Counted from the stretch's first letter, positions 1-7,845 are shown. The stretch is DNA of 15,370 nucleotides from DATFMH01 sp035267045 (GCA_035267045.1 DATFMH010000150.1:1-15370), one strand, 5' to 3'. Notes: generated by a model not told the origin, from the letters alone. Numbers and translations are program-made.

Positions 1-164
1 CCATTGGGTGAGAAAGTAAAATTGGTGGGATAGGTTTCATTAACAACATCTTCGGGAGTCCATAAATCTTTAGGAGATGTTTTACTTTGTGCCTGAAGCT
101 TATCGATTCGACAAGTCAACAGCAGAAAGGCACAAATTATAATCGTAGAAATTGTTTTCGTCAT
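1..164 (-). CDS. S9-type peptidase (prolyl oligopeptidase-like), N-terminal fragment
   Basis: This is the first 54 codons of a gene that continues beyond the left edge. The reading frame from the ATG at 164 is open to position 1. It begins with a secretion signal (MTKTISTIIICAFLLL, then a Cys-Arg) and a mature start near LQAQS, so the product is exported. A Cys at residue 18 is preceded by LLT, a poor lipobox, so a cleaved signal peptide is more likely than a lipoprotein. The segment WTPEDVV followed by FTFSPNG resembles the start of the beta-propeller domain in secreted S9 peptidases (dipeptidyl aminopeptidase/acylaminoacyl peptidase type), whose blades carry recurring 'SPDG' turns. The catalytic domain is outside the window, so the family call rests on this short N-terminus alone. 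It lies downstream of susD on the same strand, behind a strong terminator. Confidence 0.6.
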   Translation of the reverse strand, partial: MTKTISTIIICAFLLLTCRIDKLQAQSKTSPKDLWTPEDVVNETYPTNFTFSPN

Positions 165-257
165 GACATCATAAATAATTATTGACCAGGTTTATAGTAT
201 TACACAGGGAAAGAGAGGTTTCGATCACAAATACTATTTCAGTATGAGTGATTCAGT

Positions 258-302
258 AAAAAAGTAATCAGGCTTTCTCCGGTTAAGGAGAAAGCCTGAT
301 TA
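258..302 (-). terminator. Intrinsic terminator of the susCD operon
   Basis: A perfect 16-bp stem (265-280 pairing with 287-302) encloses the 6-base loop 281-286. Read on the minus strand, the stem is followed by C and then six T residues (complement of A258-A263). On the plus strand no T-run follows, so it works in the minus direction only. It begins 18 bases past the end of susD and should end the susC-susD transcript before the peptidase gene. Confidence 0.9.
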
Positions 303-320
303 GTAACTGTCAACATTTTA

Positions 321-1697
321 TTAATCGTAACCCGGATTTTGTACCATATTCGAGTTGACATCCATTTCACGTTGTGGGATTGGCAGGATTAGCTTATTTG
401 CATTCCACGATAACGATCCGACATTCAAATGTAATCGCTTGACATCATCCAGGCGTTTACCTTCCCAGGCCAGTTCGAGATACCGTTGTTTAAGAATCGA
501 ACTCAGTGATACGGCATTCGTATCAGGTAACGTGGCTCGTTCCCTGATTTTGTTGATGTCATTTAGCGGGGTATCACCAACACCGGAGCTTAACCGGAAG
601 TTACATTCGGCACGTGTCAGGTACATTTCGGCCAGGCGTATTATCGGTTTATTTGTAAAACGCACTTTCCATTTACCGCAACGCCAGCGACCAGGTTTTA
701 AACCGGTTCCGACATAATAGATATTTTTCCGAGCATCCCCATTTTGATACATGGCAATGAAATGCGTGGAATCTATATCCATATCACCGCGTCCGACACC
801 AGGAAGACTGGCATAAAAAGTCCAGTTATCTGAAACCGGATTACTTTGCGAGTTTTCCTGTATATCAAAGATATCCTCCGATGTATTGGATGAGTTATTG
901 AATTCATCTGCATAATTTGCAACAAGTGAAAAAGCACCGGATTGTATCACTTTATTAGCTTCTTGCAGTGCATTACTATAATCATCTTTTTCCAGGTATA
1001 CTTCTGAGAGAAAAGCACTTGCCGCATAGGTTGTTGCCCGGCCATCGGAATTCGATTTTGGAAGTTTCGACTCAGCATCCTTCAGGTCCTTAATGATCTG
1101 GGCGTAATCCTGCGTGACTGTGGCCCGTTTTACGTTGGCATCCTTGGTGATAGATAGTGTGGGTTTTAAAACAATCGGCACACCGCTGTTTGCCTTGCCA
1201 TTTGTACTGGTATCCCAGGGCAGACCATAAAATTTTACGAGTTCGAAAAGGACAACTCCCCTTATGAACTCTGCTTCACCCTGGATGGTATTTTGATCGC
1301 CCTTATCCAGAACTGAAATTGAGCTGAGTACATTGTTACAGATATTAATGGCATTATAGCCGGTATCCCACATTTCACCGGTAAAAGCATTATTAGCCAC
1401 CTGGCGTTTATTGTATACGTCCAGGTAATCCTGGTATGATCCGGAAAAAAACATCTGATTGGTAGAAGATAACAGAGCGCTGTACATATCGTAATCACTT
1501 CCAAAAACGCCTGTTTGTTGTATCTCGCTATAAGCGCCATATAATGCATCTTTAACATTGGCCGGCGTTTTTAGGGCTATGCTGGCATCAATCGACTGTT
1601 GGGGATTTATACCCAGGTCCTTTCCACAACTGGTAATCATAAACAGTACCAGAAGGAAGGTAAATGGTATGTAAATCTTTGTTTTTATTAATTTCAT
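321..1697 (-). CDS. susD: SusD/RagB-family outer-membrane nutrient-binding lipoprotein
   Basis: This is the surface-exposed lid lipoprotein that captures substrate for the SusC channel. The ATG at 1697 is chosen because it starts directly at a lipoprotein signal (basic MKLIKTK, hydrophobic core, lipobox ITSC with Cys24). An in-frame ATG at 1745 would add 16 polar residues before the signal, although it overlaps the susC stop as TGATG and could reflect translational coupling. The mature protein of about 435 residues is slightly short for the family. SusD hallmarks are visible: an N-terminal helix with ALYGAYSEIQ, the TPR-like segment IIRLAEMYLTRAEC, then INKIRERA, then RYLELAWEGKRLDDVKRL, and a C-terminus with PIPQREMDVN and NPGYD. 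It follows susC directly and ends at a strong terminator. The substrate cannot be read from the sequence, and no glycoside hydrolase is adjacent. Confidence 0.93.
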   Translation of the reverse strand: MKLIKTKIYIPFTFLLVLFMITSCGKDLGINPQQSIDASIALKTPANVKDALYGAYSEIQQTGVFGSDYDMYSALLSSTNQMFFSGSYQDYLDVYNKRQVANNAFTGEMWDTGYNAINICNNVLSSISVLDKGDQNTIQGEAEFIRGVVLFELVKFYGLPWDTSTNGKANSGVPIVLKPTLSITKDANVKRATVTQDYAQIIKDLKDAESKLPKSNSDGRATTYAASAFLSEVYLEKDDYSNALQEANKVIQSGAFSLVANYADEFNNSSNTSEDIFDIQENSQSNPVSDNWTFYASLPGVGRGDMDIDSTHFIAMYQNGDARKNIYYVGTGLKPGRWRCGKWKVRFTNKPIIRLAEMYLTRAECNFRLSSGVGDTPLNDINKIRERATLPDTNAVSLSSILKQRYLELAWEGKRLDDVKRLHLNVGSLSWNANKLILPIPQREMDVNSNMVQNPGYD

Positions 1698-1744
1698 AAT
1701 AAATACTCTTTTGTGATAACCTTTAATGTCGTTGGTATTGATCA

Positions 1745-4700
1745 TCAGAAACCAATATTTAATCCAAGCGTAATAGTTCTGGCCTGAGGCGGTGTATAGA
1801 AGTTTCGTCCAATATTAATATTGGAAATGTGATTACTGTAATAGCTTTCACTTACTTCCGGATCCCAGCCCTTATACTTTGTAAATGTCAGTAGATTAAT
1901 ACCTGTTAAATAAACACGAAGTCTGTCTACATTCCATTTACTGGTTATACTTCTTGGCAGATTGTAACTAAGCGTTACATTTTTCAGCCGGATGTACGAA
2001 CCATCAGATATCCATCTCGATGATGTCTGACGACCATTTCCCATAAAGAGACGGGCTTGTGGTACGTTGGTTATATCACCCGGTTTTTGCCATCTGTTCA
2101 TCTGGTCGACTGTCTGGTTATCATAGTAGTTACCATTGACCGATTGATAGACACCCGCAGCATTATAAATCTTGTTTCCATATACATACTGGAATAAGAT
2201 GCTCAGATCAATTCCCTTGTAATGAAAATCATTTGAAAAACCACCGGTAAATTTCGGATTCGGATTACCGACAACCTGGCGTTCCGCTTTACTGTAGTTG
2301 TTTGTGGTTTTATCACTTCCGGCTTTCAGATAATAAAGTGCATCCCCGTTCTTAGGATCAACACCGGCATATTTGACCATGTAGAAGACACCAATCGGTT
2401 GCCCTTCCATGGCCCTGTTTATATTACCTATGACCTGACCCCCAAGATTCGTGATCACATTCTTATTACCAGAGATATTGAATCCGGTAGTCCAACTTAA
2501 CTCACCTTTGATATTCTGGGTGTTAATGGATACTTCGTAACCATTATTTTTAAGTTTACCCACATTTTTGATTACCTGTGAAAAACCGGTACTCTGAGGT
2601 ACATTCACATTCAATAGTAAGTTATGAGTATGTTTAACATAGTAATCAACGGTACCACTTATGCGATCGTTAAACAGGCTGAAATCAACACCAAAGTCTA
2701 ACTGAGCTGTCGTTTCCCATTTCAAATCGGGACTTGCCAGTTGTGTTGGAGCAATACCGGATAAGCCGGCATAATTTGTTCCGTTATATAATCCCCTGGA
2801 ATCAAAGTTTCCGATATCAGAGTTACCGGTCAGTCCGTAACTGGCTCTTAATTTCAGATTGCTGAGTGTCTTGAAATTTTTCATAAAGGACTCATTGGTT
2901 ACAATCCATCCAAGAGATGCTGCCGGAAAGAAACCGTACTGATTATTCAAACCAAAACGGGATGAGCCATCTTCACGGGCACTCAGAGATACAAGGTATG
3001 TATCATTATACTTGTAATTTAAGCGGCCGAAATAGGATACATAACTATAGCCCGAACCGGAACTTGATCCGGTTGTTATTTTAGATGCACTGGCCAGTTT
3101 CTTAAATGAGTCGTTTGGAAAACCCTCACCCTGAACATCCGAAGAGTTAATATCGGCTTTCTCATAACTCATACCTACAGTGGCATTGATACTGTGCACT
3201 TTATTGAGTGTTTTTTGATATTTGAAATAATTATTCATTGTGTAGTTCAAATTTCTCAAATATCGATAACGGCCAAAACCGGTCGGGTTGCCGATCGTTT
3301 CCCTGCCTGCATATCCTTCCTCGGTCTGATTAATCAGATCCAGGCCAAATTCACTGCGAAAGGTCAACGAAGGCATGAAATCATACTCCGCATAGGCGTT
3401 ACTAAGGTTATGAAACACGATCATATTAGATGAAGCATATTTGGCAGAAAGGAGTCCATTATAATACAGTGTATTCGCATTCAGCTTACCTGTATTGGGA
3501 TCATATATCGGCTGAATCGGTGGCTGAGCATCTAGCTGTACAGGAGTTGAAAATGCATCATCATTAGAGATACGATCATTTTGAGATCTTGCCAGATAAA
3601 ACTTGGCGCCGAATGACAACTTATCATTGGCCTGATGATCAATATTCAACCGCCCACTCAACAATTTATAAGCATTATTAATCACAATCCCATCTGAGTT
3701 CGAATAATGTCCACTTATATAAAAACGGGTCTCAGCATTACCACCACTTGCCGATATATTCATTTTGCGATAGTAAGCTGTTTGAAATGCATGACGTGAC
3801 CATGGAATATTATACCGTTTACTGGGATCACTATAGGTATTGAACGATAATTTATTAAAGTAATTTTTCGTGTAGCTCACATAGTCAAATGATGGATCAA
3901 TTTTATTCGAGTTTTGCGCAGCTTCCATAAACAACGTCACATATTGCTTAGCATTCAGGAATTGCTTGTAATGGGTAGGATGGCCTATTCCATAACTGGT
4001 ATTAACATTAATCTTTGTTTTACCGGCTTTACCCTGTTTGGTCGTTATAAGTACTACGCCATTTGATGCTCTCGAACCATAAATAGCCGCAGCTGAAGCA
4101 TCCTTCAGTATCTGAATAGATGCGATATCATCGTAGTTGAGATTCGCTAAGGGGTTTGTAGGTTCATTACCGATTCGTCCCTGACTCGAAGATGTTACAG
4201 GAATTCCATCAATAACATACAACGGTTGATTACTGGCTGTAACCGAGGAAGATCCTCTGACTCGAATTCTGATACCTTGTCCGAGCTTACCGCTTTGTTG
4301 TGTTATAACGGCTCCGGGTGTTTTTCCCTCAAGAGCTGTCTGAAAACTGGTGACAGGAGTATTGGCAAGACTGCTGTCCGACACACTTGTAATGGATCCG
4401 GTAACAAATTTCTTGGATTGGGTTCCATATCCCACAACCACCACATTCTTAAGCTCCTGTGTGGCCGGTTTCAGTTGTACATTTATTTCATTACTTGAAC
4501 CAATGGTCTTCTGAACGGATTCAAATCCTAAAAATGAATATATCAGAACACCGCCTTTAGAAGGTACGTCTAACGAATAGGTACCGTCTGTTCCAGTGGC
4601 CGTTCCATTAGTAGTTCCTTTTAAAACGATATTCACACCGGGCAAAGGAGTCCCATCCGTGGCAGAAGTAACTTTTCCGGATATCGTCCTTGTTTGAGCA

Positions 4701-4759
4701 ATAGCATTACTCAAACCTGCAAACGATAACATGAAAACAAACAGTAGAAACTTCTTCAT
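1745..4759 (-). CDS. susC: SusC/RagA-family TonB-dependent outer-membrane transporter
   Basis: This 1004-residue outer-membrane channel imports large nutrients, energised by TonB/ExbBD. It has a Sec signal peptide (residues 1 to about 22, ending AIAQ). A carboxypeptidase-regulatory-like beta-sandwich spans about 25-98 (TISGKVTSATDGTPLPGVNI). The likely TonB box is at about 104-113 (KNVVVVGYGT). The plug domain, about 115-245, carries the SusC signatures IRVRGSSS, PLYVIDGIPV and LKDASAAAIYGSRASNGVV. The rest is a beta-barrel ending in ITLGLNIGF, with a terminal Phe as expected for BAM insertion. There is no N-terminal STN domain, so signalling through an anti-sigma factor is not indicated, and none is encoded nearby. 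It is the first gene of a susC-susD operon, and its leader holds two stem-loops. Only a weak ribosome-binding sequence precedes the ATG, as is common in this phylum. Confidence 0.96.
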   Translation of the reverse strand: MKKFLLFVFMLSFAGLSNAIAQTRTISGKVTSATDGTPLPGVNIVLKGTTNGTATGTDGTYSLDVPSKGGVLIYSFLGFESVQKTIGSSNEINVQLKPATQELKNVVVVGYGTQSKKFVTGSITSVSDSSLANTPVTSFQTALEGKTPGAVITQQSGKLGQGIRIRVRGSSSVTASNQPLYVIDGIPVTSSSQGRIGNEPTNPLANLNYDDIASIQILKDASAAAIYGSRASNGVVLITTKQGKAGKTKINVNTSYGIGHPTHYKQFLNAKQYVTLFMEAAQNSNKIDPSFDYVSYTKNYFNKLSFNTYSDPSKRYNIPWSRHAFQTAYYRKMNISASGGNAETRFYISGHYSNSDGIVINNAYKLLSGRLNIDHQANDKLSFGAKFYLARSQNDRISNDDAFSTPVQLDAQPPIQPIYDPNTGKLNANTLYYNGLLSAKYASSNMIVFHNLSNAYAEYDFMPSLTFRSEFGLDLINQTEEGYAGRETIGNPTGFGRYRYLRNLNYTMNNYFKYQKTLNKVHSINATVGMSYEKADINSSDVQGEGFPNDSFKKLASASKITTGSSSGSGYSYVSYFGRLNYKYNDTYLVSLSAREDGSSRFGLNNQYGFFPAASLGWIVTNESFMKNFKTLSNLKLRASYGLTGNSDIGNFDSRGLYNGTNYAGLSGIAPTQLASPDLKWETTAQLDFGVDFSLFNDRISGTVDYYVKHTHNLLLNVNVPQSTGFSQVIKNVGKLKNNGYEVSINTQNIKGELSWTTGFNISGNKNVITNLGGQVIGNINRAMEGQPIGVFYMVKYAGVDPKNGDALYYLKAGSDKTTNNYSKAERQVVGNPNPKFTGGFSNDFHYKGIDLSILFQYVYGNKIYNAAGVYQSVNGNYYDNQTVDQMNRWQKPGDITNVPQARLFMGNGRQTSSRWISDGSYIRLKNVTLSYNLPRSITSKWNVDRLRVYLTGINLLTFTKYKGWDPEVSESYYSNHISNINIGRNFYTPPQARTITLGLNIGF

Positions 4760-4800
4760 ATTGTTTTGCTTTAAGGTTTATGATTTTAGAGAGAGTTCAA

Positions 4801-4849
4801 GCGTAACGACTGATCACCAATTACGCCGCAGTTAATGGAGGAGCATTAA
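4801..4849 (-). promoter_or_regulatory. Two adjacent stem-loops in the susC leader
   Basis: Two inverted repeats lie 41-90 bases upstream of the susC ATG. The first pairs GCGTAA (4801-4806) with TTACGC (4821-4826) around a 14-base loop. The second pairs TTAATG (4832-4837) with CATTAA (4844-4849) around a 6-base loop. On the minus-strand transcript the second loop reads CUCCUC, resembling the anti-Shine-Dalgarno end of 16S rRNA. I see the pairing directly. A regulatory role is inference, and 6-bp stems can arise by chance in AT-rich DNA. Confidence 0.4.
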
Positions 4850-5446
4850 GGGATTTGATTCTAATCCACTATTTAAATTCAGTACCTGATTATGCATAAC
4901 CTCACTTGCTTATTTCCGGAAGCGTATGCTAAATAATTCTATTTATTATTTTTCAACACTAACCTTCCATATTTCTTCATCTGTTTATAACTAATTATTT
5001 ATACCTATATATGCAATATCTATTTTGTAATAGTCACCCTATGGCAGCGCTTTTTTTACAGACATTTACAAAAAAGTAAAATTTGTGCGACTATTATTAC
5101 ATCTGTTTTTTTTAAGAAATAACTTCCCGTTGAAGATATATCACAAAATTTGTTGCTCTTCCCATTACCCCCTGTTTTATAATCTGAATAACAACCCATT
5201 TTCATCGCATTATATACCTCTGTAGATATTTGCTTCTAAAAAGATCTGAGAATAACAAAATAAATACCTTAAATAATAATTAACCAAACACAATAAATAT
5301 TAAATAATTAGTCAAATTATACTTATTACAAATTATTTATAAGTAATTATCCGATTATTATTAAATAATTAATTTTACAATAATACATATTTTTACATCC
5401 TGATCTATCCAGGAAACGCCTTTATACAAGGTGCGCGGTTTATCAT
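4850..5446. other. AT-rich gene-free spacer between susC and dinB
   Basis: About 600 bases carry no credible reading frame on either strand. The part from about 4930 to 5400 is extremely AT-rich, with many A/T runs. The 12-mer ATTAAATAATTA occurs exactly at 5299-5310 and 5360-5371, and a looser relative lies near 5264-5277. The susC promoter should lie here, but I found no exact match to the Bacteroidota TTTG / TAnnTTTG promoter on the minus strand. No terminator with a clear T-run was found after dinB. Confidence 0.6.
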
Positions 5447-6781
5447 TCAATGATTTCGGTCGAGGAAGTGTGTTTTTCCGGGCACATCATATCGTTGTGA
5501 AGCGGGCATAATCGTATTCAATCCGTAGCGGTTGTTGATAGCATCGACCGCCAGGTAGCGGCGTTTCAGTTTGTCATCTTCCCGAAAAAACAGATCGAGT
5601 TGATTGCTCTCGTCCATTTCAACGGTATGCAGGCCGATCCCCCGGATCCGATAGCCTTCCCCCAGAAAACGTTTTAACAAGGGAAGCGCCGTTTCCAGAC
5701 AGGCTCCAAGAATGTAGTCATTCAGATTTGTATATCCCGGTGTGATGAAGGAAAACGAAATTCCTTTCCAGGTCTCATCCTGAAAGCGGATATAACCGGT
5801 GAATTTATCGGCACGACGCCCATATCCACGCATCCGGTAACAAAGCTGCCGCACCGCCTTCGTTATCTCACCGGTGATTTCATCAATGCTGGTAGTCCAA
5901 TCGGAAAAAGTATGCATATATGCCACTTCCCTGGGAATATGCTCGATGTGCGACATCACCATGGCACGGTCGTGTCCGGTAGCTGTTTCATATAGCATCT
6001 TCCCAAAGTAATCCCCAAATAGCTTTTGAAAAGAACCCTTGCCCCGGCGTATGGCATCTTCGATGGTGTGGATGCCGGCCTGTTTAAGTTTTTTATACCG
6101 CCGGGAACCAATCCCCCATACTTCATTCAGGGAAAGGGGATGAATGAATGTACGTGCATCATCGCCGGTAAGCACGGCCGTCAGGCCATTGGGTTTTCTC
6201 AGATCAGAAGCCAGTTTGGCGTACGTTTTGGTGAACGATATCCCCACCGAACATACCAGGCCCGTTTTCTGATATATCTCATTTTTGATGCGGTTTCCCA
6301 GGGCGATGATCTCCTCTTTCGACCTTTTAAGCATGAACGTAATATCCAGAAAATATTCGTCCATGGAGTAGGCCTCTACATCCGGGCTATATTTTTTCAG
6401 GATAGCGTCTATTTCCCGTGAAATGGCCTGATACTTCTCATAATGAACCTGCATGAAAACGATATACGGACAAATCTGCTGCGCCTCGAACGCACTCATC
6501 CCTGTTTTGATGCCAAAAGCACGGGCCTCGTAACTGCTTGTGGCCACAATCCCCCGTGCTGTACCATTCTCTTTTCGCCATCCTCCCACGATGAGTGGAA
6601 TACCATAGAGATTATAACTGAGCTGTTCTACCTGTGCATAAAAACAATTCATATCCATGTGCAGATAGAGCCGCCGGCGCATACTCTTGTGCTGATGCTC
6701 CGCCGCAATGGTATTGTACAGGGTGATACGATGTACATTACGGTTTAAATCGTAGGAACCGGTGTTACTCCATGCTCTCAT
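5447..6781 (-). CDS. dinB: DNA polymerase IV (Y-family translesion polymerase)
   Basis: An error-prone polymerase that copies past DNA lesions, recruited by the beta sliding clamp. Palm motif 1 reads HMDMNCFYAQVEQ, giving catalytic Asp43 and a steric-gate Tyr48 (Phe13 in E. coli DinB). The second catalytic pair is Asp141-Glu142 in YSMDEYFLDIT. SVGISFTKTYAKLASD and KPNGL (178-200) are typical of DinB. A helix-hairpin-helix thumb follows (VWGIGSRRYKKLKQAGIHTI), then the little-finger domain. QLDLF at 394-398 is a good clamp-binding motif, unusually followed by a 46-residue tail. All catalytic residues are intact. The family normally starts a few residues before HMDM, so an alternative start is Met34 (ATG at 6682). 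The preceding 33 codons look coding-like, so the longer form is listed. The gene looks GC-richer than susCD. No SOS operator could be recognised. Confidence 0.92.
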   Translation of the reverse strand: MRAWSNTGSYDLNRNVHRITLYNTIAAEHQHKSMRRRLYLHMDMNCFYAQVEQLSYNLYGIPLIVGGWRKENGTARGIVATSSYEARAFGIKTGMSAFEAQQICPYIVFMQVHYEKYQAISREIDAILKKYSPDVEAYSMDEYFLDITFMLKRSKEEIIALGNRIKNEIYQKTGLVCSVGISFTKTYAKLASDLRKPNGLTAVLTGDDARTFIHPLSLNEVWGIGSRRYKKLKQAGIHTIEDAIRRGKGSFQKLFGDYFGKMLYETATGHDRAMVMSHIEHIPREVAYMHTFSDWTTSIDEITGEITKAVRQLCYRMRGYGRRADKFTGYIRFQDETWKGISFSFITPGYTNLNDYILGACLETALPLLKRFLGEGYRIRGIGLHTVEMDESNQLDLFFREDDKLKRRYLAVDAINNRYGLNTIMPASQRYDVPGKTHFLDRNH

Positions 6782-7065
6782 AATTGCTATGCGTGACCTT
6801 ACATGCGAATTTTGTCTATTTATAAATTACACATATATCATACATACTAACAAATGCTTTTTTATTTTTGGTGTTTGTGATCCGGCATCATCCCTTATTG
6901 CCGGTCATTCCCGGTGGGGACATGCCATGGCATGTCCCCACCACACGTAAACCAAATTTCGCATACCCATTCAATATTAAAAATTATTCAATATTGCATC
7001 CCATCCCGTCAATTGTCATACATTATCACATATAATTATTAAATGATGTATGAATTGGGGGGAAT
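6782..7065. other. Divergent spacer between dinB and the 7066 membrane-protein gene
   Basis: The promoters for both divergent genes should lie here. TATTTTTG at 6863-6870 matches the Bacteroidota -7 element TAnnTTTG in the plus direction, but no TTTG stands at the usual distance upstream, so it is only suggestive. A 6-bp inverted repeat CCGGCA (6882-6887) / TGCCGG (6899-6904) precedes a perfect 30-bp palindrome, listed separately. Confidence 0.5.
6913..6942. repeat. Perfect 30-bp palindrome (REP-like)
   Basis: Each base from 6913 to 6927 pairs with its partner from 6942 back to 6928, with no mismatch and no spacer. The centre is CCATGG and the arms begin GGTGGGGACATG. It is strikingly GC-rich within an AT-rich spacer. 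With no T-run on either side it is not a standard terminator. Its form resembles the short repetitive extragenic palindromes moved by TnpA-REP (RAYT) transposases, but only one copy is present here, so repetition cannot be shown from this window. Confidence 0.65.
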
Positions 7066-7557
7066 ATGTCTCAAGAGACGATGTTAATTGCACAAATAAT
7101 ATCCAATGTCATAGCTATTCTTATGGTTATCATAAGTTGGAAATGGAAAACAGCCGGACGAACTTTATTTGTGATTCTATTCTTATGGGCCGGGCAATTC
7201 AACTTACGTACGGCTATATCACAACCCGCAGAATATCTTAATTATGCCCCGCTGGCTTACACGGAAATGTATAAAACGTTTATCCTCGGATTCTTCTCGG
7301 AGCATATCACGGCCATCGTAAGTATGATCGCCATTTGCCAATTAATCATTGGTATACTTGTGGGGCTACGCGGCCCTTCCGTTTCATTAGGCCTCATCGG
7401 AGCCATTATTTTTCTCGTGGCAATAGCACCTCTTGGAACCGGTGCAGGATTTCCAGCAACTCTGATAATGGCACTGGCAGCCTATATTTTACTGCGTAAG
7501 CAGTACCAAAGAACATTATATGGACAATTGGTCGCTTGGGTACGCCGGCCGGCATAA
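7066..7557 (+). CDS. Small multi-pass membrane protein of unknown function
   Basis: The 163-residue product is strongly hydrophobic, with about four to five transmembrane helices (roughly 6-25, 31-46, 81-100, 105-122, 127-143) and a basic C-terminal tail. The pattern FLVAIAPLGTGAGFPATLIMAL is faintly reminiscent of DoxX-like membrane proteins, but I do not recognise the family with confidence and assign no function. The ATG at 7066 is preceded by GGGGGGA about 3 bases upstream. An alternative frame starting at 7050 is short and gives a non-membrane, unconvincing peptide. The gene is divergent from dinB and separated from the Rid gene by a repeat-containing spacer, so it is probably its own transcription unit. 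Confidence 0.72.
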   Translation: MSQETMLIAQIISNVIAILMVIISWKWKTAGRTLFVILFLWAGQFNLRTAISQPAEYLNYAPLAYTEMYKTFILGFFSEHITAIVSMIAICQLIIGILVGLRGPSVSLGLIGAIIFLVAIAPLGTGAGFPATLIMALAAYILLRKQYQRTLYGQLVAWVRRPA

Positions 7558-7585
7558 TAATTCAAGAGTGGTTTATTATTTGTAA

Positions 7586-7613
7586 AGCATAGAACATGGA
7601 GCAAAGAGTATGG
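7586..7613 (+). repeat. Degenerate heptamer tandem repeat, 4 units (AGCATRG)
   Basis: Four consecutive 7-base units start at 7586, 7593, 7600 and 7607. The first is AGCATAG and the others differ from the consensus AGCATRG at one or two positions. Two exact copies of AGCATAG recur at 7683-7696. Confidence 0.6.
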
Positions 7614-7621
7614 CAGGAATA

Positions 7622-7645
7622 AGGTTATTAGTATATTGGGTTATT
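7622..7645 (+). repeat. Degenerate octamer tandem repeat, 3 units (RGGTTATT-like)
   Basis: Three consecutive 8-base units (7622, 7630, 7638) follow AGGTTATT, AGTATATT and GGGTTATT. They resemble the 8-9 base units found after the Rid gene at 8317-8358. Confidence 0.5.
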
Positions 7646-7682
7646 ACGGCTTTTATTGAATACAGAATTCAGGATTGGGAAT

Positions 7683-7696
7683 AGCATAGAGCATAG
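7683..7696 (+). repeat. Exact heptamer repeat AGCATAG, 2 units
   Basis: Two adjacent perfect copies of AGCATAG, the same unit as at 7586-7613. A degenerate copy in inverted orientation (CTATGCG then CTATACC) lies at 7732-7745, and GCATAG at 7691-7696 can pair with CTATGC at 7732-7737. Confidence 0.6.
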
Positions 7697-7760
7697 CGTG
7701 TTATAGTTTCAGGCATTGGGTCATTTATTCACTATGCGCTATACCAAAAGATCCCATTCC

Positions 7761-7778
7761 CCGTTTTCCGGTTTCCGT
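7761..7778 (+). repeat. 18-base direct repeat, copy 1 (upstream of Rid gene)
   Basis: CCGTTTTCCGGTTTCCGT occurs here and again, exactly, at 8366-8383. The two copies flank the Rid gene and each lies about 60-70 bases before the following start codon. Confidence 0.8.
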
Positions 7779-7845
7779 TGTCCCCATAAACAGGACAGGT
7801 GTGAACATTTAAGGTTAATAAATCATTTTGTAAATAACATACTTT

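Noticed and set aside
194..237. Inverted repeat ATAGTATT (194-201) / AATACTAT (230-237) upstream of the peptidase gene
   Set aside because: Only 8 bp of A/T-rich pairing separated by 28 bases, which is expected by chance in such DNA, and no operator family could be recognised.
355..717. Plus-strand frames opposite susD, susC and dinB (for example 355-717, 4226-4498, 6026-6421)
   Set aside because: They are antisense to well-supported genes, have no family motifs and show composition typical of shadow frames.
1698..1745. Upstream in-frame start of susD overlapping the susC stop (TGATG)
   Set aside because: It would put 16 polar residues ahead of a complete lipoprotein signal. The ATG at 1697 gives a normal signal, so the TGATG overlap is treated as incidental or as a coupling aid only.
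5260..5375. Replication-origin-like AT-rich repeats
   Set aside because: No DnaA boxes, dnaA/dnaN or other origin-linked genes are present. The repeated 12-mer is low-complexity AT sequence.
7050..7241. A 63-residue frame starting at an ATG just upstream of the membrane-protein gene
   Set aside because: It overlaps the 163-residue hydrophobic frame almost entirely, ends early and has no recognisable features. The 7066 frame is longer, has a purine-rich upstream sequence and makes coherent membrane helices.
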